NCBI GenBank assembly: GCA_950295325.1 | Contig: OX485806.1 | Coordinates: forward strand, 32,366,001 to 32,430,000 | Source: Polytrichum commune | Taxonomy: Eukaryota > Streptophyta > Polytrichopsida > Polytrichales > Polytrichaceae | Length of the DNA: 64,000 bases | Reading direction: 5' to 3' | Shown here: in pieces, positions 1 to 11,486 of the stretch | Position numbering within the stretch: the first letter of the stretch is position 1 | Layout: every line of letters starts with the position of its first letter | Program-made: the position numbers and the translations under genes | Notes under the pieces: model-generated | What the model was told of the DNA's origin: nothing | The model's input: only the letters and a program-made list of their open reading frames with translations | Databases searched by the model: none

Positions 1-25
1 GGGCTCGTGTTGAGAAATGGGTATA

Positions 26-242
26 CACTAAATATGATAGTTAGTGTCACTTACTATTTGGACTTATGCAAGTAATATCTATTTACTATATATCTCATAT
101 TTGACCAACAAATGTGAAATTGGTAGTTTTGACATTATAGAACATTAACAACTTTACTTGGAAAAAAATTAACATCAATAGTGACAAAGTATAACATTGT
201 GTAAATCCAAATAGCAAGTGATGCTAAATATGATATTTAGTG
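26..242. mobile_element. MITE family A, copy 1
   Basis: A 217-bp AT-rich element with long imperfect terminal inverted repeats of about 45-50 bp. The left end begins CACTAAATATGATAG and the right end closes with its inverse, ATGATATTTAGTG. It has no ORF. The interior aligns with the elements at 34123-34340 and 46270-46486, which are almost the same length. CACTA-like termini are visible but I could not find a convincing 3-bp target duplication, so the superfamily is left open. Confidence 0.75.
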
Positions 243-2769
243 CAGTTTTTTTGCTTGACCCAACTTTCAAACGCAAGTCCCAAGCCTCTCCTCCAAAAAG
301 TGTTGCCATGTAAGCATCCATGTCATACTCAGGACTTAGGACTCGAGACCCGTGTCAAGTGATAAGTTCCAACTTCCATGCCCTGAACGCTTAAGATTGC
401 ACAGACTAACCTCAAGTGATTTGGGACGTAAGACTTGGGACATGTACGTGTGACAGTAAGGTTGTGATGAACAATTCAAACTCCTTTGTATGTGTGAAAG
501 GGTGGGGTTGAACTATGTCGTCTTTGATTAGTATCGATAGTTGTGAAGGGATCAGTCAATTAAGTGTAATCTCAATAAGTAAGACTAGAGGTGTAGTAAT
601 GTTTAGGATTACGATAAGAGTGGAGAATAATGTTGAAATAAGAGTTTATAGTTGTATAAGGTTTCATGAAGAACCAAGGTTTCTATGTAGTAAAATCCGA
701 ACCGACTCAAACGAATAATATGGTAGTAAAGTTGGCCAAGGCCTTGATTTATAGGCAACGTTGTAATAGAAAGGTAGTAAGATCTCAATGAGCCATATAC
801 ACCTTACTAAGGATGGTTGAGGTCCCAATATATGTAAAGATGCTATTGATACCTATAATATGTCTATTGCCGGGGAAATCAAAAGTGGGGTAGCCACTTG
901 AGTATCTTCCCAAACCTTACATGTTTCCAATTGGATGAGGTACTTAAAGGATGACATCATCTATAGGAGAAGGCAATGCTAACAACAAAGTGACGTGGAC
1001 GGAGCAATGCCAATAGAAGGGAGGAACATGTATTACGGTAGCTCGGAGGAGTAAAAGGACAAAAGTTGGTAGTACTTAGTAAGGGATGAATGATAAAGAC
1101 AATGTCCTCCAGCACTATACCAAAATTGGTAAAGCTGATAAGGGTAGCAGTCTAGTAAGCAAACATGGTTCTACCATGGGTAGAAATAAAATATTACTTA
1201 ACAATGATGTCGTGAGAGTCTTGCTTTCATATGATGAATCATATTCAACCAGTAACATGGAAACAACTTTCATATAGGAGGTGATCCCTATTAGTAACCA
1301 ATGACATGCGGCACTACATTCCCATTGGCGGAAATATGTGTTTATGTTGAGCAACGTTGTGCATATGAAGTGCGAGTGTTATGAGGGCATGGTGTCTTAA
1401 CTTGTTGCAATCTACATTGGGTTTGATGCTTAGGGTGTCTTTGGGAGGTTGTTCTATCCCTTAATATGAGCTAGTTGACTAGGTTTAGGCATCATGTTGT
1501 AAAATTCATTGTTGGAATTTTATTTTGTGTACGTGCTACTAGTGCTTGCTTCATTGGGGAGTAATGGTTGTTGGTGATTTTCCAATGGTACATTTGTTAA
1601 GGATGAGTAGGGTGGAGTTTTTGATAGCTATTAAGCAAATTTGTTGCATGCATGCATGTATGTATGGGCATTATAGGGATGTAGCATTGTTCAAATAGGT
1701 TGGTGATGTTGGTTGTGTGCATGCCTCCTCAGATGCCTACTGCGAGTGTTACATATTAAAGGTTGTCCACCAATGTTTGGTATTTTAGCTTCTTCTTTTG
1801 GACTGCAGTGGTGGGTTCGGGGTTTGGCAAAGACTGAATTCAATGAATTGTAATCTTGAGTTTGGGTTGGTAGAAAACGTACAATATATCATCTTATGTG
1901 AATCCAAATACACGTTCAAAGTAAAAAATACCACATCTATAGGATATTAGTGCATGCAAAACCATGGAAATTTTCTTGCTCATTGCTTAAATGGTACCAC
2001 TCATTGTTCATTGCTTGCTGATAACATGATAGCACTCCTTGCAATACAAGAGTTGGAACATACATGTATTGTGTATGCATCAAGGCTTGTTGGTATACGT
2101 GTGTAATTTTGATGACATTTGTGAATGCCTATAAACTCCTTGGTTTTTATTTTGTGAAACTTAAATTTTGCCTTCAAAACGATCCTAAATATTTTATGAG
2201 CTTAACTAGAAAATGAACTTCTTGAAATTTAATTTTTGTTCTATCTTACACATATTATTTCAAAAATATATAACAAATGATATACATTCAAGGTAAAATA
2301 GATTGATATAAAAATCATTAGATTTTTATATATTAAAAATCCTGTGAACTCCTTCATTGTGAGTTGGTGAAATTTAGAAATTTTTCCTTCAAAATGATTT
2401 TCAATATTACAAATACGTATCAAATTGATAGACATTCTATATATATACTAATTTTTTGATTTTTTCCAAATTTACGATTCAATGTAATCATCTATGTTCT
2501 ACAATTGTTGCATGCATTTCTATTATTGAAAATATAGAAAATTTTAATTAATGTAGTGATTTTTTGCTTATATGCTACAAGAACATACTCTAGAGGAAAG
2601 AAAAACATTGTGAATGATTAGCAAAATTGAGCTTGATGCAAAGACATGGTTGACTTCATGGACAAAGGCTCATGCAATAAATAGTTAAGTAAACCATATT
2701 GACTTAAAAACTACTACTTACTTAAGATCGACGTGCTTAAATCCAACTTAGCAATAATATGGAAACTTG
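243..2769. other. Gene-free AT-rich stretch
   Basis: No exon-like open frame with coding character, RNA gene or promoter was recognised. Short ORFs such as 515-718 and 1086-1277 have no splice context and no recognisable motif. A short alternation of cat/gcatg units lies near 1645-1665. Confidence 0.6.
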
Positions 2770-2990
2770 TGTTTTATTTGAGTGGTATGTGGTTAGGTGT
2801 GGATCTAAGAATGGACACAAGAAAACACACGTTGTTTTGTAAGAGTTAAAACTACGTCCTCAAAATATGTATACCATTGTAGGCTCAATAGTCAACATAT
2901 TTGGGGGACCTATGTGACCATTTAATGAGCACAAGAATGTTCACATTGATAATGAACAAGATCATTCACATGAGCTCCCGGCGAATGGCC
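2770..2990 (-). repeat. Dispersed repeat R1, inverted copy
   Basis: The reverse complement of this block matches the R1 copy at 25480-25690 along its length. Shared landmarks are a short C run, 'gactattgagcctacaatg', 'cattcttagatccacacc' and 'cataccactcaaa'. It has no coding capacity. R1 copies also occur near 5060, 24255, 25317, 39706, 45975 and 46547. Confidence 0.65.
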
Positions 2991-3119
2991 ACGGGCACAA
3001 TTTGGATTTTGCTAATCGTCTCGCACTAATTGCGTGATTCAAGTGAAACACGCGTCTTCGTTGTTGTCATTTTCAGCTTTCGAATTCTGGATAAACGCCA
3101 TGTGTCATCGAATACTGGG

Positions 3120-4550
3120 ACGTGGATGAGCTGATTTTGATGGAATTTCATGCTTCACATTGCCGTGCACGGATAGTTGAGGAATTGGATGAGAAATCTA
3201 TTCTCTGCGCTCGGGAAATGCAGGTTAGGGTTTCATTTTATTAGTCCTTGTGCTGTGCAAATCTCAAGTTAGGATGTAACTTAGGCATCCGAATTTGTGG
3301 CCGCTGTATGTGGTGTGTTGTGTTGAATTTGGTTTGGAGTTGCCACCGCAGCTTTCATGAATTTCTCTTCATTGCTGAATGAGCTAATTCTGATGCAATT
3401 CCATGCTTCATGTTGCCGTGCATGAGTTGTTGAGGAATCCATTCTCTGTGCTTGACAATTGCAGGTTAGGATCTCCGTTTATTGGTCCTTGCGCTCGACA
3501 AACCCCAGACTTAGGGTTTAGGCTATCGAAATTTTGGTTGCTGCATGTGGTTTTTGTTCAATTTGAAGGGTAGCTGCCACCGCAAGTTCCATAAATTTCT
3601 CTTTCTTGCTGGATGAGCTAATTGTGATGGAATTCCATGCTTTCACATTGCTGTGAAATGAGCAGTTGAGAAATCCATTCTTTGTGCTCAACAAATGCAG
3701 GGCAGGATTTCATTTCATTAGTCCTTGTGCTCTATAAACCCTACACTTAGGGGTTTAGGCTCTCGATTTTTTGGTTGCTGCATGTGGCAATTGTTCAATT
3801 GAAAATGAAGTTGCCACCATATGTTTTATAAATTTCTTTTGATTGCTGGATGAGCTAGTTTGATGCAATTTCATGCCTCACATTGCCGTGCACGAGTTGG
3901 TTAGATATCCGTTCTTTTCGCTGGACAATTGCAGGTTAGGGTTTCGTTTTATTGGTCCATATGCTCTGCAAACCTTGGGTCAGGGTTCAGGCTTTTGAAT
4001 TTCTTGGTTGCTGTATCTGGTGCTTTTCAATTGAAGGGGGGTTGCCACCGCAAGTTTTTAAAATTTCTCTTAATTGCTGGCAGGTCACTGTAAGGTTAAG
4101 TCTCATGCGATGAGTACTCTAGACCTGCTGGGGAAAGAGGCATTTCATCGCTGACCCAAATGACTGAACTTGGAAGTTTTCTGGGGTGATACCTAACCAA
4201 TTCAACGCCTCTCAGGTAACACAATTGGGGTTGTCCTACAACAGAGTCGTGTATCACAAAGTCCGCATCACTTTTCTGCTCTTGAATTGTGGATGCCGTT
4301 CTGTGTCATCATATACTGAAATGTAGATGAGCTAATTTTGGTGGAATTCCATGCTTCACATGGCCGCACACGAAAAGTTGAGAGATTCATTGTTTGTGCT
4401 CGACAAATGCAGCTTAGGGGTTCATTTTATTAGTCCGTATGCTCCACAAATCCCAGGTCAGGGTTTAGGCTTTCGAATTTCTGGTTGCTACATCTGGTTT
4501 TCTTCAATTTGAAGTGGGGTTGCCACCACATGTTTCTAAAATTTCCCTTC
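3120..4550 (+). repeat. Tandem array of degenerate ~236-bp units 5' of a gene
   Basis: Units starting near 3129, 3378, 3615, 3851 and 4326 share the landmarks gatgagctaatt, atggaattccatgc, cacattgccgtgcac, gacaaatgcag, ggttagggttt and gttgccaccgcaag. The first three spacings are 249, 237 and 236 bp. The last spacing, about 475 bp, reflects a two-unit duplication that also copied the start of the downstream exon (4081 versus 4558). Each unit carries a telo-box-like TTAGGGTTT. The array may overlap the 5' UTR or first intron of the gene that follows. Confidence 0.8.
4081..4156 (+). pseudogene. Degenerate duplicate of the start of the next gene's exon
   Basis: Read in the same frame as the exon at 4588, this copy encodes HAMSTLDLLGKEAFHR and then hits a stop, whereas the intact copy reads HAMSTLDLPGREAYQSS and continues for about 100 codons. 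The two copies lie 477 bp apart, matching the array's double-unit period. It is best read as a broken by-product of the tandem duplication. Confidence 0.65.
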
Positions 4551-4587
4551 ATTGCTGGCAGGCCACTGCAAGGTCAAGTCTCATGCG

Positions 4588-6152
4588 ATGAGTACTCTAG
4601 ACCTGCCAGGGAGAGAGGCATATCAATCGAGTCACCAGGACCTTTCTCCAGCTGCCACCACAGTTGCTTTTGATCCTGTTTTACCTTTGGTGCGGATTCC
4701 AGTGGCGGCAGGGGAAGGGGACGACACCTCTAAGGGCCCTTACGTGCTTGCATTTCGAAACGAACAAACGTGGCGCCAGTCATGGTTGAATTGTCAAGAC
4801 AAAATTGCCAGCCAGTGCGAGGCAGGAGCCAAAGTTGGTTGCTCCATCAGTGCTGCGAAAGCTTGCCAAGCTCCCTGGTGGAAGACTTATTTCCCATTCC
4901 TGAATAAAGGTTGCAGCAACTTCACACACCTTGCAAATCTGTTTCTGAAAAGTCTACATTTCTCATTGACATCCCCCTCATAGCTTGCCACCTTTTAGGG
5001 TTAGGGTGTTACACTTATCCTTTGAGGAGTTGCAAAAGTATGCCCTTTCCAACATCATGTAAGGTTTGTGGGCCTTATGTGGTCATTCTTTTTTATTGAG
5101 CACCTATGTTTGAGTGGTACATGGGAAGGCTTTGTAGTTAAGAATGGCCACCCAATAAAACACACGTGATGATGAGATTGGAGTACGTGCTCAAAATATA
5201 GACATCAGTTAAGGTTGAATAGTTAACATAATTGGGAAGGCCTATGTGATCAGGAAAAGAGGAGAACTTCAGACTTTGATCTCTTATAACTTCTGCAATT
5301 TGACTCTGATTCTGAAACTTGAAGTGACAATATTCCTGATTTGCAATTGCCTCCTGGATGAGATTATTCCTGATTTGATTCAATGGTCAATGTCGTCTTT
5401 GGAGTTGGAAGTGCCCACAATAGGGCCACATACTTGGATGCTTCTACCCATTATGGTTTCTTGATGTGCTGTGATGTTTACCTACAATTGAGTTGAATTG
5501 TAGGCTTGTCCTTATGCTCATCAAGTGAATTGTTGGAACAGCACAACATGACCAGTCAAGTAGGGAGGAATGTGAGCGGAGGGAGATGACTGAGTGCTTG
5601 AGGTCTTCCCAAGAGCGCTGCACTGGATACGCTCGAGAGATTTGTGACCCCATCTTCTCAAATGTAAGAATTGCAGCACCCGGTGCTCCTATTGACCCTC
5701 GGTTCAATGGCAGGAGGCTCCAACGGCCAAGAGTCTCACGACATGACAAAGTTGTACAAAAATTGCCAAAGAAATCCTGCCAAGCCGAGCAGACTGGATC
5801 CCAAGGAGTCCTTCACAAAACTTTCTCTGGGTCTGAGACCTCAGTAGAGGAAAGGCCAAAATTAGGTGCGACTACTTTTCGGGGGCGATTGGTGATGCAA
5901 TATGAGAGATTAGGTGAGAGGGAGCGATCCTCTCGTCAAAGACTTCAAGGCATCCAAGGCAACGGCGCATCCTCTATCCAACAATCCTCTACCTTGCCGG
6001 GTTTTGTAGGGGGTCTTGTGCATCCAGTTGTTCAGAGTACCGACCTTCCAAATTCAGTTGACAACCATGTTGTTGCTAAAGTTCCTGTAATATTAAGACT
6101 CGACTGGTGGCAGAAGCTCCAGCAGTTGTGGTTAGACAGAGTTAGGTTTTGA
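4588..6152 (+). CDS. Conserved-looking plant protein with Cys-rich motifs, function unknown; exon borders approximate
   Basis: Two open blocks look coding. Block 1 runs from the ATG at 4588 to about 4908 and encodes MSTLDLPGREAYQSS, then a segment with VLPLVRIPVAAGEGDD, GPYVLAFRNEQTWRQSW, IASQCEAGAKVGCSISAA and CQAPWWK. Block 2, about 5556-6152, opens with REECERREMTECLRSS and ERCTGYAREICDP and stays open for almost 200 codons to a TGA at 6150-6152. The spaced cysteines and the PWWK motif resemble conserved plant proteins of unknown function, which I cannot name. The splice between blocks is unresolved: the likely donor at 4909 (AAAG/GTTGCA) leaves a phase that does not match the best acceptor (CCAG/TCAAG, 5555), so a small extra exon may be missing. 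An R1 repeat lies in the intron. The first ATG is supported only by the open frame. Confidence 0.55.
5060..5250 (-). repeat. Dispersed repeat R1, inverted copy in an intron
   Basis: This block (…tgggccttatgtggtc…gagcacctatgtttgagtgg…) closely matches 24255-24470 in the same orientation, and 25480-25690 in the opposite one. It sits between the two coding blocks of the gene at 4588-6152. Confidence 0.6.
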
Positions 6153-6910
6153 GGAGTGCTACTCCTGACACTTTATTATTGCTACCTGAAAGTCCACATG
6201 TTCTATTTTTTCGGTTTCCCCAGTGCATGTTGCAGGCCAGGTTGAAAATTGCCAGGCGTTTTGGAATGGGCTCACAAGGACTTGTCCTGCACTGCCATTC
6301 CTGAGGTTGCAGATCATTCTCTCTCTCTCAATGTAGACCAGAATGAATAATCTTCAACTGATTATCTTTACTGTATAAGCTCAATGCCACAAAGTGCCAT
6401 CTGTGTTTACTCTTAATCATTTTCGTCTCCCATCACTTTGTGGAGCCCCATGTCACTGTTCCTTCCACACCCTTATATTTTACATCTTATAGCAGATTGT
6501 GGGTATGGTTCAGTGTTGTGCAAGGGTGATTCAGAAGTGCAATCAGAAGTCCAGTTCCAGAAGTTGTCTATAGACAAAGTGAGATTCTTATTATTGCTAC
6601 TTGGAAAGTCTCATATTCTTATACATTCGGTTTAGGGTTTATGGCACATTTCAGAAGGGTGCACAAGGTTTTGTTCTGCACTGCCATTCCTGAGATTTCA
6701 GATTGTTCTCTGTCTCAATGTACTTACACTTGAATGAATCAATCTCAACTGGTAATCTTATTTGTATAAGATTGTTATCACAAGTCTTGTTCAAGCTAAC
6801 TTTTCATCATTTTCATCTCCCATCTTTGTGGAGGTCCATCTCCCTCTTTCTTCAATTACCTGATACCTTACATCCTACAGCAGATTGTGGGTGTGGCAAT
6901 CAGGAATCCA
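6100..6910 (+). repeat. Tandem duplication of the gene's 3' end and 3' UTR
   Basis: The end of the ORF (QKL…LDRVRF stop, 6110-6152) and the following sequence recur about 430 bp downstream, where 6540-6580 reads QKLSIDKVRF. Shared landmarks include 'ttattattgctac', 'ctgcactgccattcctgag', 'catttt.atctcccatc' and 'cagattgtggg'. A third partial copy near 6880-6930 repeats the 'cagattgtggg' block. Copies differ by many substitutions, so this is not recent. Confidence 0.7.
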
Positions 6911-6949
6911 GTTCCAGGAAAAGTGATCAGTCTTGCTGACTTGATTTGT

Positions 6950-7399
6950 TGAGGAGCTATGGTAAAGGTGAGTGTTTGCTGCAATTGCAGGTTTTAACTT
7001 CAATTCACTCAAGCACGTCCAATACCCTCAGAAATTTTTTTTACAACTTTAAAATTCTAGATTCGAATGATGATAGATTTATTGAAATTAAAAAGACACC
7101 CTCAGATTTCAGGGATACGTCAATGGTTGGAGTCTTTGCTTGAAGCCTTTGTACCTAGTCTATGTCTTGACAGGCCTTTTGGATGTTAACAAATGATCAA
7201 TCATGCCACTGACTATAACTTATCCACATCTTTGAATATGCAAAGCTCTTGCTGAGCTTTGTTATTTCTGTATGTTCCATCAGGAAGAGATTATGCCTTC
7301 CACCTGAAGTTTTTTAGGGCAGGACCACACATTCAAGCACATTAACCTTTGTTCTAAATGACAAGCTTAATCTTTTCCAGATGGAGATTATGTGAGTTA
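6950..7399. other. Non-coding stretch after the Cys-motif gene
   Basis: No supported feature. It contains short AT-rich ORFs only. Confidence 0.5.
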
Positions 7400-7921
7400 G
7401 GGCCTCTCCCCATGCCCACTCTTTGGAGTGGGTAGACACAGTCCTCATGGGCCAACATTGGCACCCACACCTGCTTTCAGAGATATGGCAACTCTCTCTC
7501 CATAGTGAGGGTTGCCATAATATTTCTCTTGATGTTTGGTTGTTTGGTTGTTATATCGTGATCTTGACCTTGAATCAATAGTGCGTTACTCACTCTCTCT
7601 ACAATAGCCACCTAATAAGTGGCTTGTAACTCATAGAGTCTAACCACATATGGGAGATTCTGAGTGGTAAGAGTGTAACAAGGGAATACATGTACACTTC
7701 ATAAGTATTACTTTTACTTATATGTATTGATTTCTAATCCATGTTCACATGCTCTCTTTTCTAGGTAGAATAAGACATGGAAGATTATATCAAGATAATC
7801 ATTTTGACTTGCTAGGAAAATGTGTGTGCACATATGAGGTTGCAATCTCACCCACTATCTGTTTTCTCAAGTAGTGACCCACTCTTGAAGAGTGAGATGG
7901 GTTGAGCATGGGGGGAGCCCC
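7400..7921. mobile_element. Possible ~520-bp inverted-repeat element
   Basis: The left end reads gggcctctccccatg and the right end, in reverse complement, reads ggggctccccccatg. Each end is followed within about 15-25 bp by a self-complementary cccactctt/gagtggg stem. No ORF lies inside. Target duplications were not identified and no second copy is in the window, so this is a weak call. Confidence 0.35.
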
Positions 7922-10900
7922 TGAATGCCAACTTGTGGTCAATTGCTGCTTAGGCTTGTCATCCAATGCCCATCATGTAAGGTAGATGGTGCTAAAATGA
8001 ACAACCTAAAATCTTCCACTATAAGTACATATTGATTTTGAGAATATCCATCATCTCAACATCATGCTTCCCTCCAGGGAATGGACTCTTCATTGGAAAC
8101 CTAAATGACATGTGTGGCTCACTATGAAATTAAACCCCTTATATACAAGAGATTGTTGGGATTAAAAAAATGTATAGATGGTGTACATACCAACGGCAAG
8201 CTAGAAAATGGACTTGTGTATTTATACTAAGCTTCTCAATATAATGTGATAATGCCTTCACTACACATACAAAATATAAATCATGAATTCAATAGACCTT
8301 CATTACATATAAAATCCATTTTCACTTTCCAATGAGAAAGTCATTGAACACTTTTCATTCATATATAGCATGTAACTCAACAATCGCATCAGACAAACAA
8401 AGACAAGAACACAATAACTTAGCCACAATTCATAGAGCAAAACTCAAGGGGAGCCCATGACCACTCCAAAAGCATGAAGGTGTGAAGGACACTTGTTGAT
8501 ATTTAAAATAAAAAATAAAATAGAGAATGTCAAAAATTACCCATTTGACAACAACCCAATTATGTATAGTCTTATGGGTTGGAGCATATGAATTTGTACA
8601 AGGAAGTATGGGGAGATTTAGGCTTCTATAAATGGCTTAGATTCAAATATAGACCACACATATCTTACCACCATTGACACCTATGCATGTGTTGTTATTT
8701 CATGTTCATAGTAGGTTACTATAAAATTGGCTTTCAATCATAGACCAAATAAAATGTGATTGTTGCACTTGTTTGGATTCTTAACGATTATTGTCAAGTC
8801 CCATGTACCTAACAATCAAAAATTGGATGGGTTCCCTTATGATATATGATCCCATGCACTTGATGAGGCCATGAAGAAGGATGAATTGGACGGGTCCCTT
8901 CGGAATCTCACATAAATATAGAGTCATAACTCATAACCAATGTTGGTCCGGCATCGTCTTCATTGATACCATTTGGTTTCATATTTTTTTGATACTAATA
9001 CGAGTAGGTTCTTTAATACCATTTTTGATGTTGCTCATTTGCATTCATGCATTCACCCATATACCGGTCCAACAATGGTCCTGAATGTATGAGTACCTTG
9101 GGGGGTGCACTCATTATTAGAACTGGGAATCACGTGTGTGCATGACCATGAACTTAATACCCCTAATATACAAGATTTCTCCCCTTGTAAAAATGATATA
9201 CATACAAATATATATAGCTAGAAAATCCCCTCAAATACAAACACAAGTGGAAAATCCAAATAAATCGTTTAGATCCAATCATATGTGAAAATGTGGCCAG
9301 AATACTCTTAGCAAAACATATTTATTTGTTATTGATGAAATCATTGAACATTTGTTCATCCATGAGATGTAACTCATACAAATTTGTTTCTAGAAAACAA
9401 GTCATTATAGTTAATGCAATGATGATTTCTAACTCTATCATTAAATGATTTGTCAAATCATGATTCTACATTGACCAATTCTCATTTCGATACCAACATA
9501 ACCCTATTTCCATATTGGAAGGCTGGTCCAAGAGGTCGATTGGTTGTCGATACTCAATCCACCTATTGCCAATTTTGTAACGCATCCTATAGACCCTTCT
9601 TAAATACCAAGTCTTGGTGGTTAATGTTTTGGCTAACTTGTTTTTTTCCCTCTTTTCTTAACTCCTTCAACTACTCCTTGCGAGATTAACAATACCACAC
9701 AATCATGTCCCTGTTTCAATGAATAATCATTATCCCCAGGTCTAGATGATCGAACTTTAGGTTTGACATACAACAAACCATACTTTATTTTAGTGAGCCT
9801 ATCCTTGGACAACGTGAGTCACACCTGAATAATAAGATTGGGGGTTGCAGGAGTTGGTGACCTTGACACAACATATACCAATCCCACTCTCGTATTCGGT
9901 ATGAACAAAATTAGGCGATGGTCATCTTTGAGAAATACCAACCCACTTGGTTGAACTAAAATGCAATGCAAGTAATAATGCAAAAGCAGAGGTAGGCAGT
10001 GGCTGGAAAATGTTGATGTTGCAGATAAGATGGACATAGTAAAATGATGTCCAAACGTCGACACTACAATGCCCCCCCCCAAAAAAAAAACACCACAATT
10101 TGCAGCAACAATCTCATTACTGGAACAAGAAGCCACCACAACAAGAAGAGAACAAAATCCATCGATGAGCTCCACCTTCATGCCCTGATCACATCAAACT
10201 TACTATCTGGTTCCAACATGAAATTGTTGGGGATTATGTTGAGAAATAGATGGTATGTAACCTTATAGATACCTGCCAAAATATAGATACCCACATGACA
10301 CAACTTGGATGCAAAAACCGGATTAAAAATCAAACCTTCCCTGATTTATTTATGGTTATTGGAAGTGCATGTTTGTTGATTTCTTAACTAGATACATAGG
10401 TCCTCCCGATTATGTTCACTATTTGAGAGTTAGAGTGATTCTCTATATTTGGAGATGTGGTCCAATCTCTTTCAAACATGTGTCTTAATGATGTTTGCTC
10501 TTTTATCCTCACCAAACACATATTACCGTGGGTTGATAGTAGGTTAGGTAGAAAATGCCAATAATTAACTAATTAAAAAAAAGTCTTGGGTGGTCTTCTA
10601 ATATATTTATGAGTAATTAGGCAAATATGTCTACATATATAGATATCTTTTTAGGCACATACCATATCCTACATACAAGTTCGTATATTGTGATTTATCT
10701 TCCATCATTTGTGGTGGCTACGTACGCGATGTTAAGCTTTGAGGTTTAGGTTAAGCCTTCTTGGTGTGCTAATTGGGGTTATGAACAACCTTTTCTTTCG
10801 CTTTGTGCTCATGTTCAATAGAGGTTATTTGAGAAATTACAAGCATGCTTAAGAGGCGGAGTTAAATAAGTCATAGGTTTCATCCCATTGACAAGGATGA

Positions 10901-11169
10901 AACAATTATCGAGTATTGAGAAACTTCCTAATGTTTAGACTTCTGAAGATTAAATTTTCCTTCCGTATAGACCATTTGAGAATTGATTTTTAAAAATTAT
11001 TTTTTGCTCAACTTGCTATTCATAACATTATTCAGTTTGAATGTGGAAAATACCCAGAAATATTCCGTAAAATATTATCAGTCCCACAAAACACTATTCT
11101 TGATCTAATAATTTTATGTCAGCCTACGGTAATCAAATAGAGGAGTTCAGTTAAGAAAACAAGCCACTT
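7922..11169. other. Gene-free AT-rich stretch
   Basis: No exon with splice context or recognisable protein was found on either strand. ORFs at 8881-9084, 9450-9689 and 9819-10181 look like chance frames. A C-run then A-run (cccccccccc aaaaaaaaaa) lies at about 10071-10090. Confidence 0.6.
10200..10555 (+). repeat. Dispersed repeat related to R1
   Basis: This block aligns with 26850-27045. Both contain tttatggttat / tttagttatggttat, gcatgt, a 'gattatgttcactatttgag'-like core, tccaatctcttt and 'gctcttt.atcctcacc'. The core also matches R1, so it is probably a diverged longer member of that family. Confidence 0.5.
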
Positions 11170-11486
11170 AAGACCCATCTACCTTAATTCCCTTTCTCCC
11201 TTCCCTCATTCCTCTCTACAGTAAAGTCTATTAACGGCAGTAACCAATCATCTCGATGAAATAAGGAGATGAGAGAAGACGACGTTCATCCACATGGATA
11301 AAGTTCATCCAAAGACGCAATCTGTAGTATCAGACTCCGGCCGCTCAAGAACGCTGTCGTCTCGCGTGGAGCTCCAAGCAAATTTTCTCTGGCTATGGCG
11401 GATTCACAGGCCTGAACAAAGCAATCTTCCGGATCCAACACGGAATTCCTCACAATTCTCACAATTTTTTCTCCGATTTCGCAGCC
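11170..11486 (+). promoter_or_regulatory. SECA1 promoter-proximal and 5' UTR region
   Basis: This is a switch from AT-rich intergenic DNA to a CT-rich tract at 11185-11220 (ccttaattccctttctcccttccc), followed by GC-richer sequence up to the SECA1 start codon. Such pyrimidine patches are common near plant transcription starts. No clear TATA box was seen, so the exact start site is unknown. Confidence 0.4.

Noticed and set aside
1086-1277. Overlapping ORFs on both strands (1086-1277 and 1115-1354)
   Set aside because: Short, mutually overlapping, with no conserved motif; treated as chance.
9450-9689. 79-aa ORF with Trp/Phe-rich tail
   Set aside because: No splice context, no recognisable domain, and it lies in gene-free AT-rich DNA.
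9819-10181. 120-aa minus-strand ORF
   Set aside because: Low-complexity Ser/Val/Leu composition spanning a C-run/A-run; no supporting signal.
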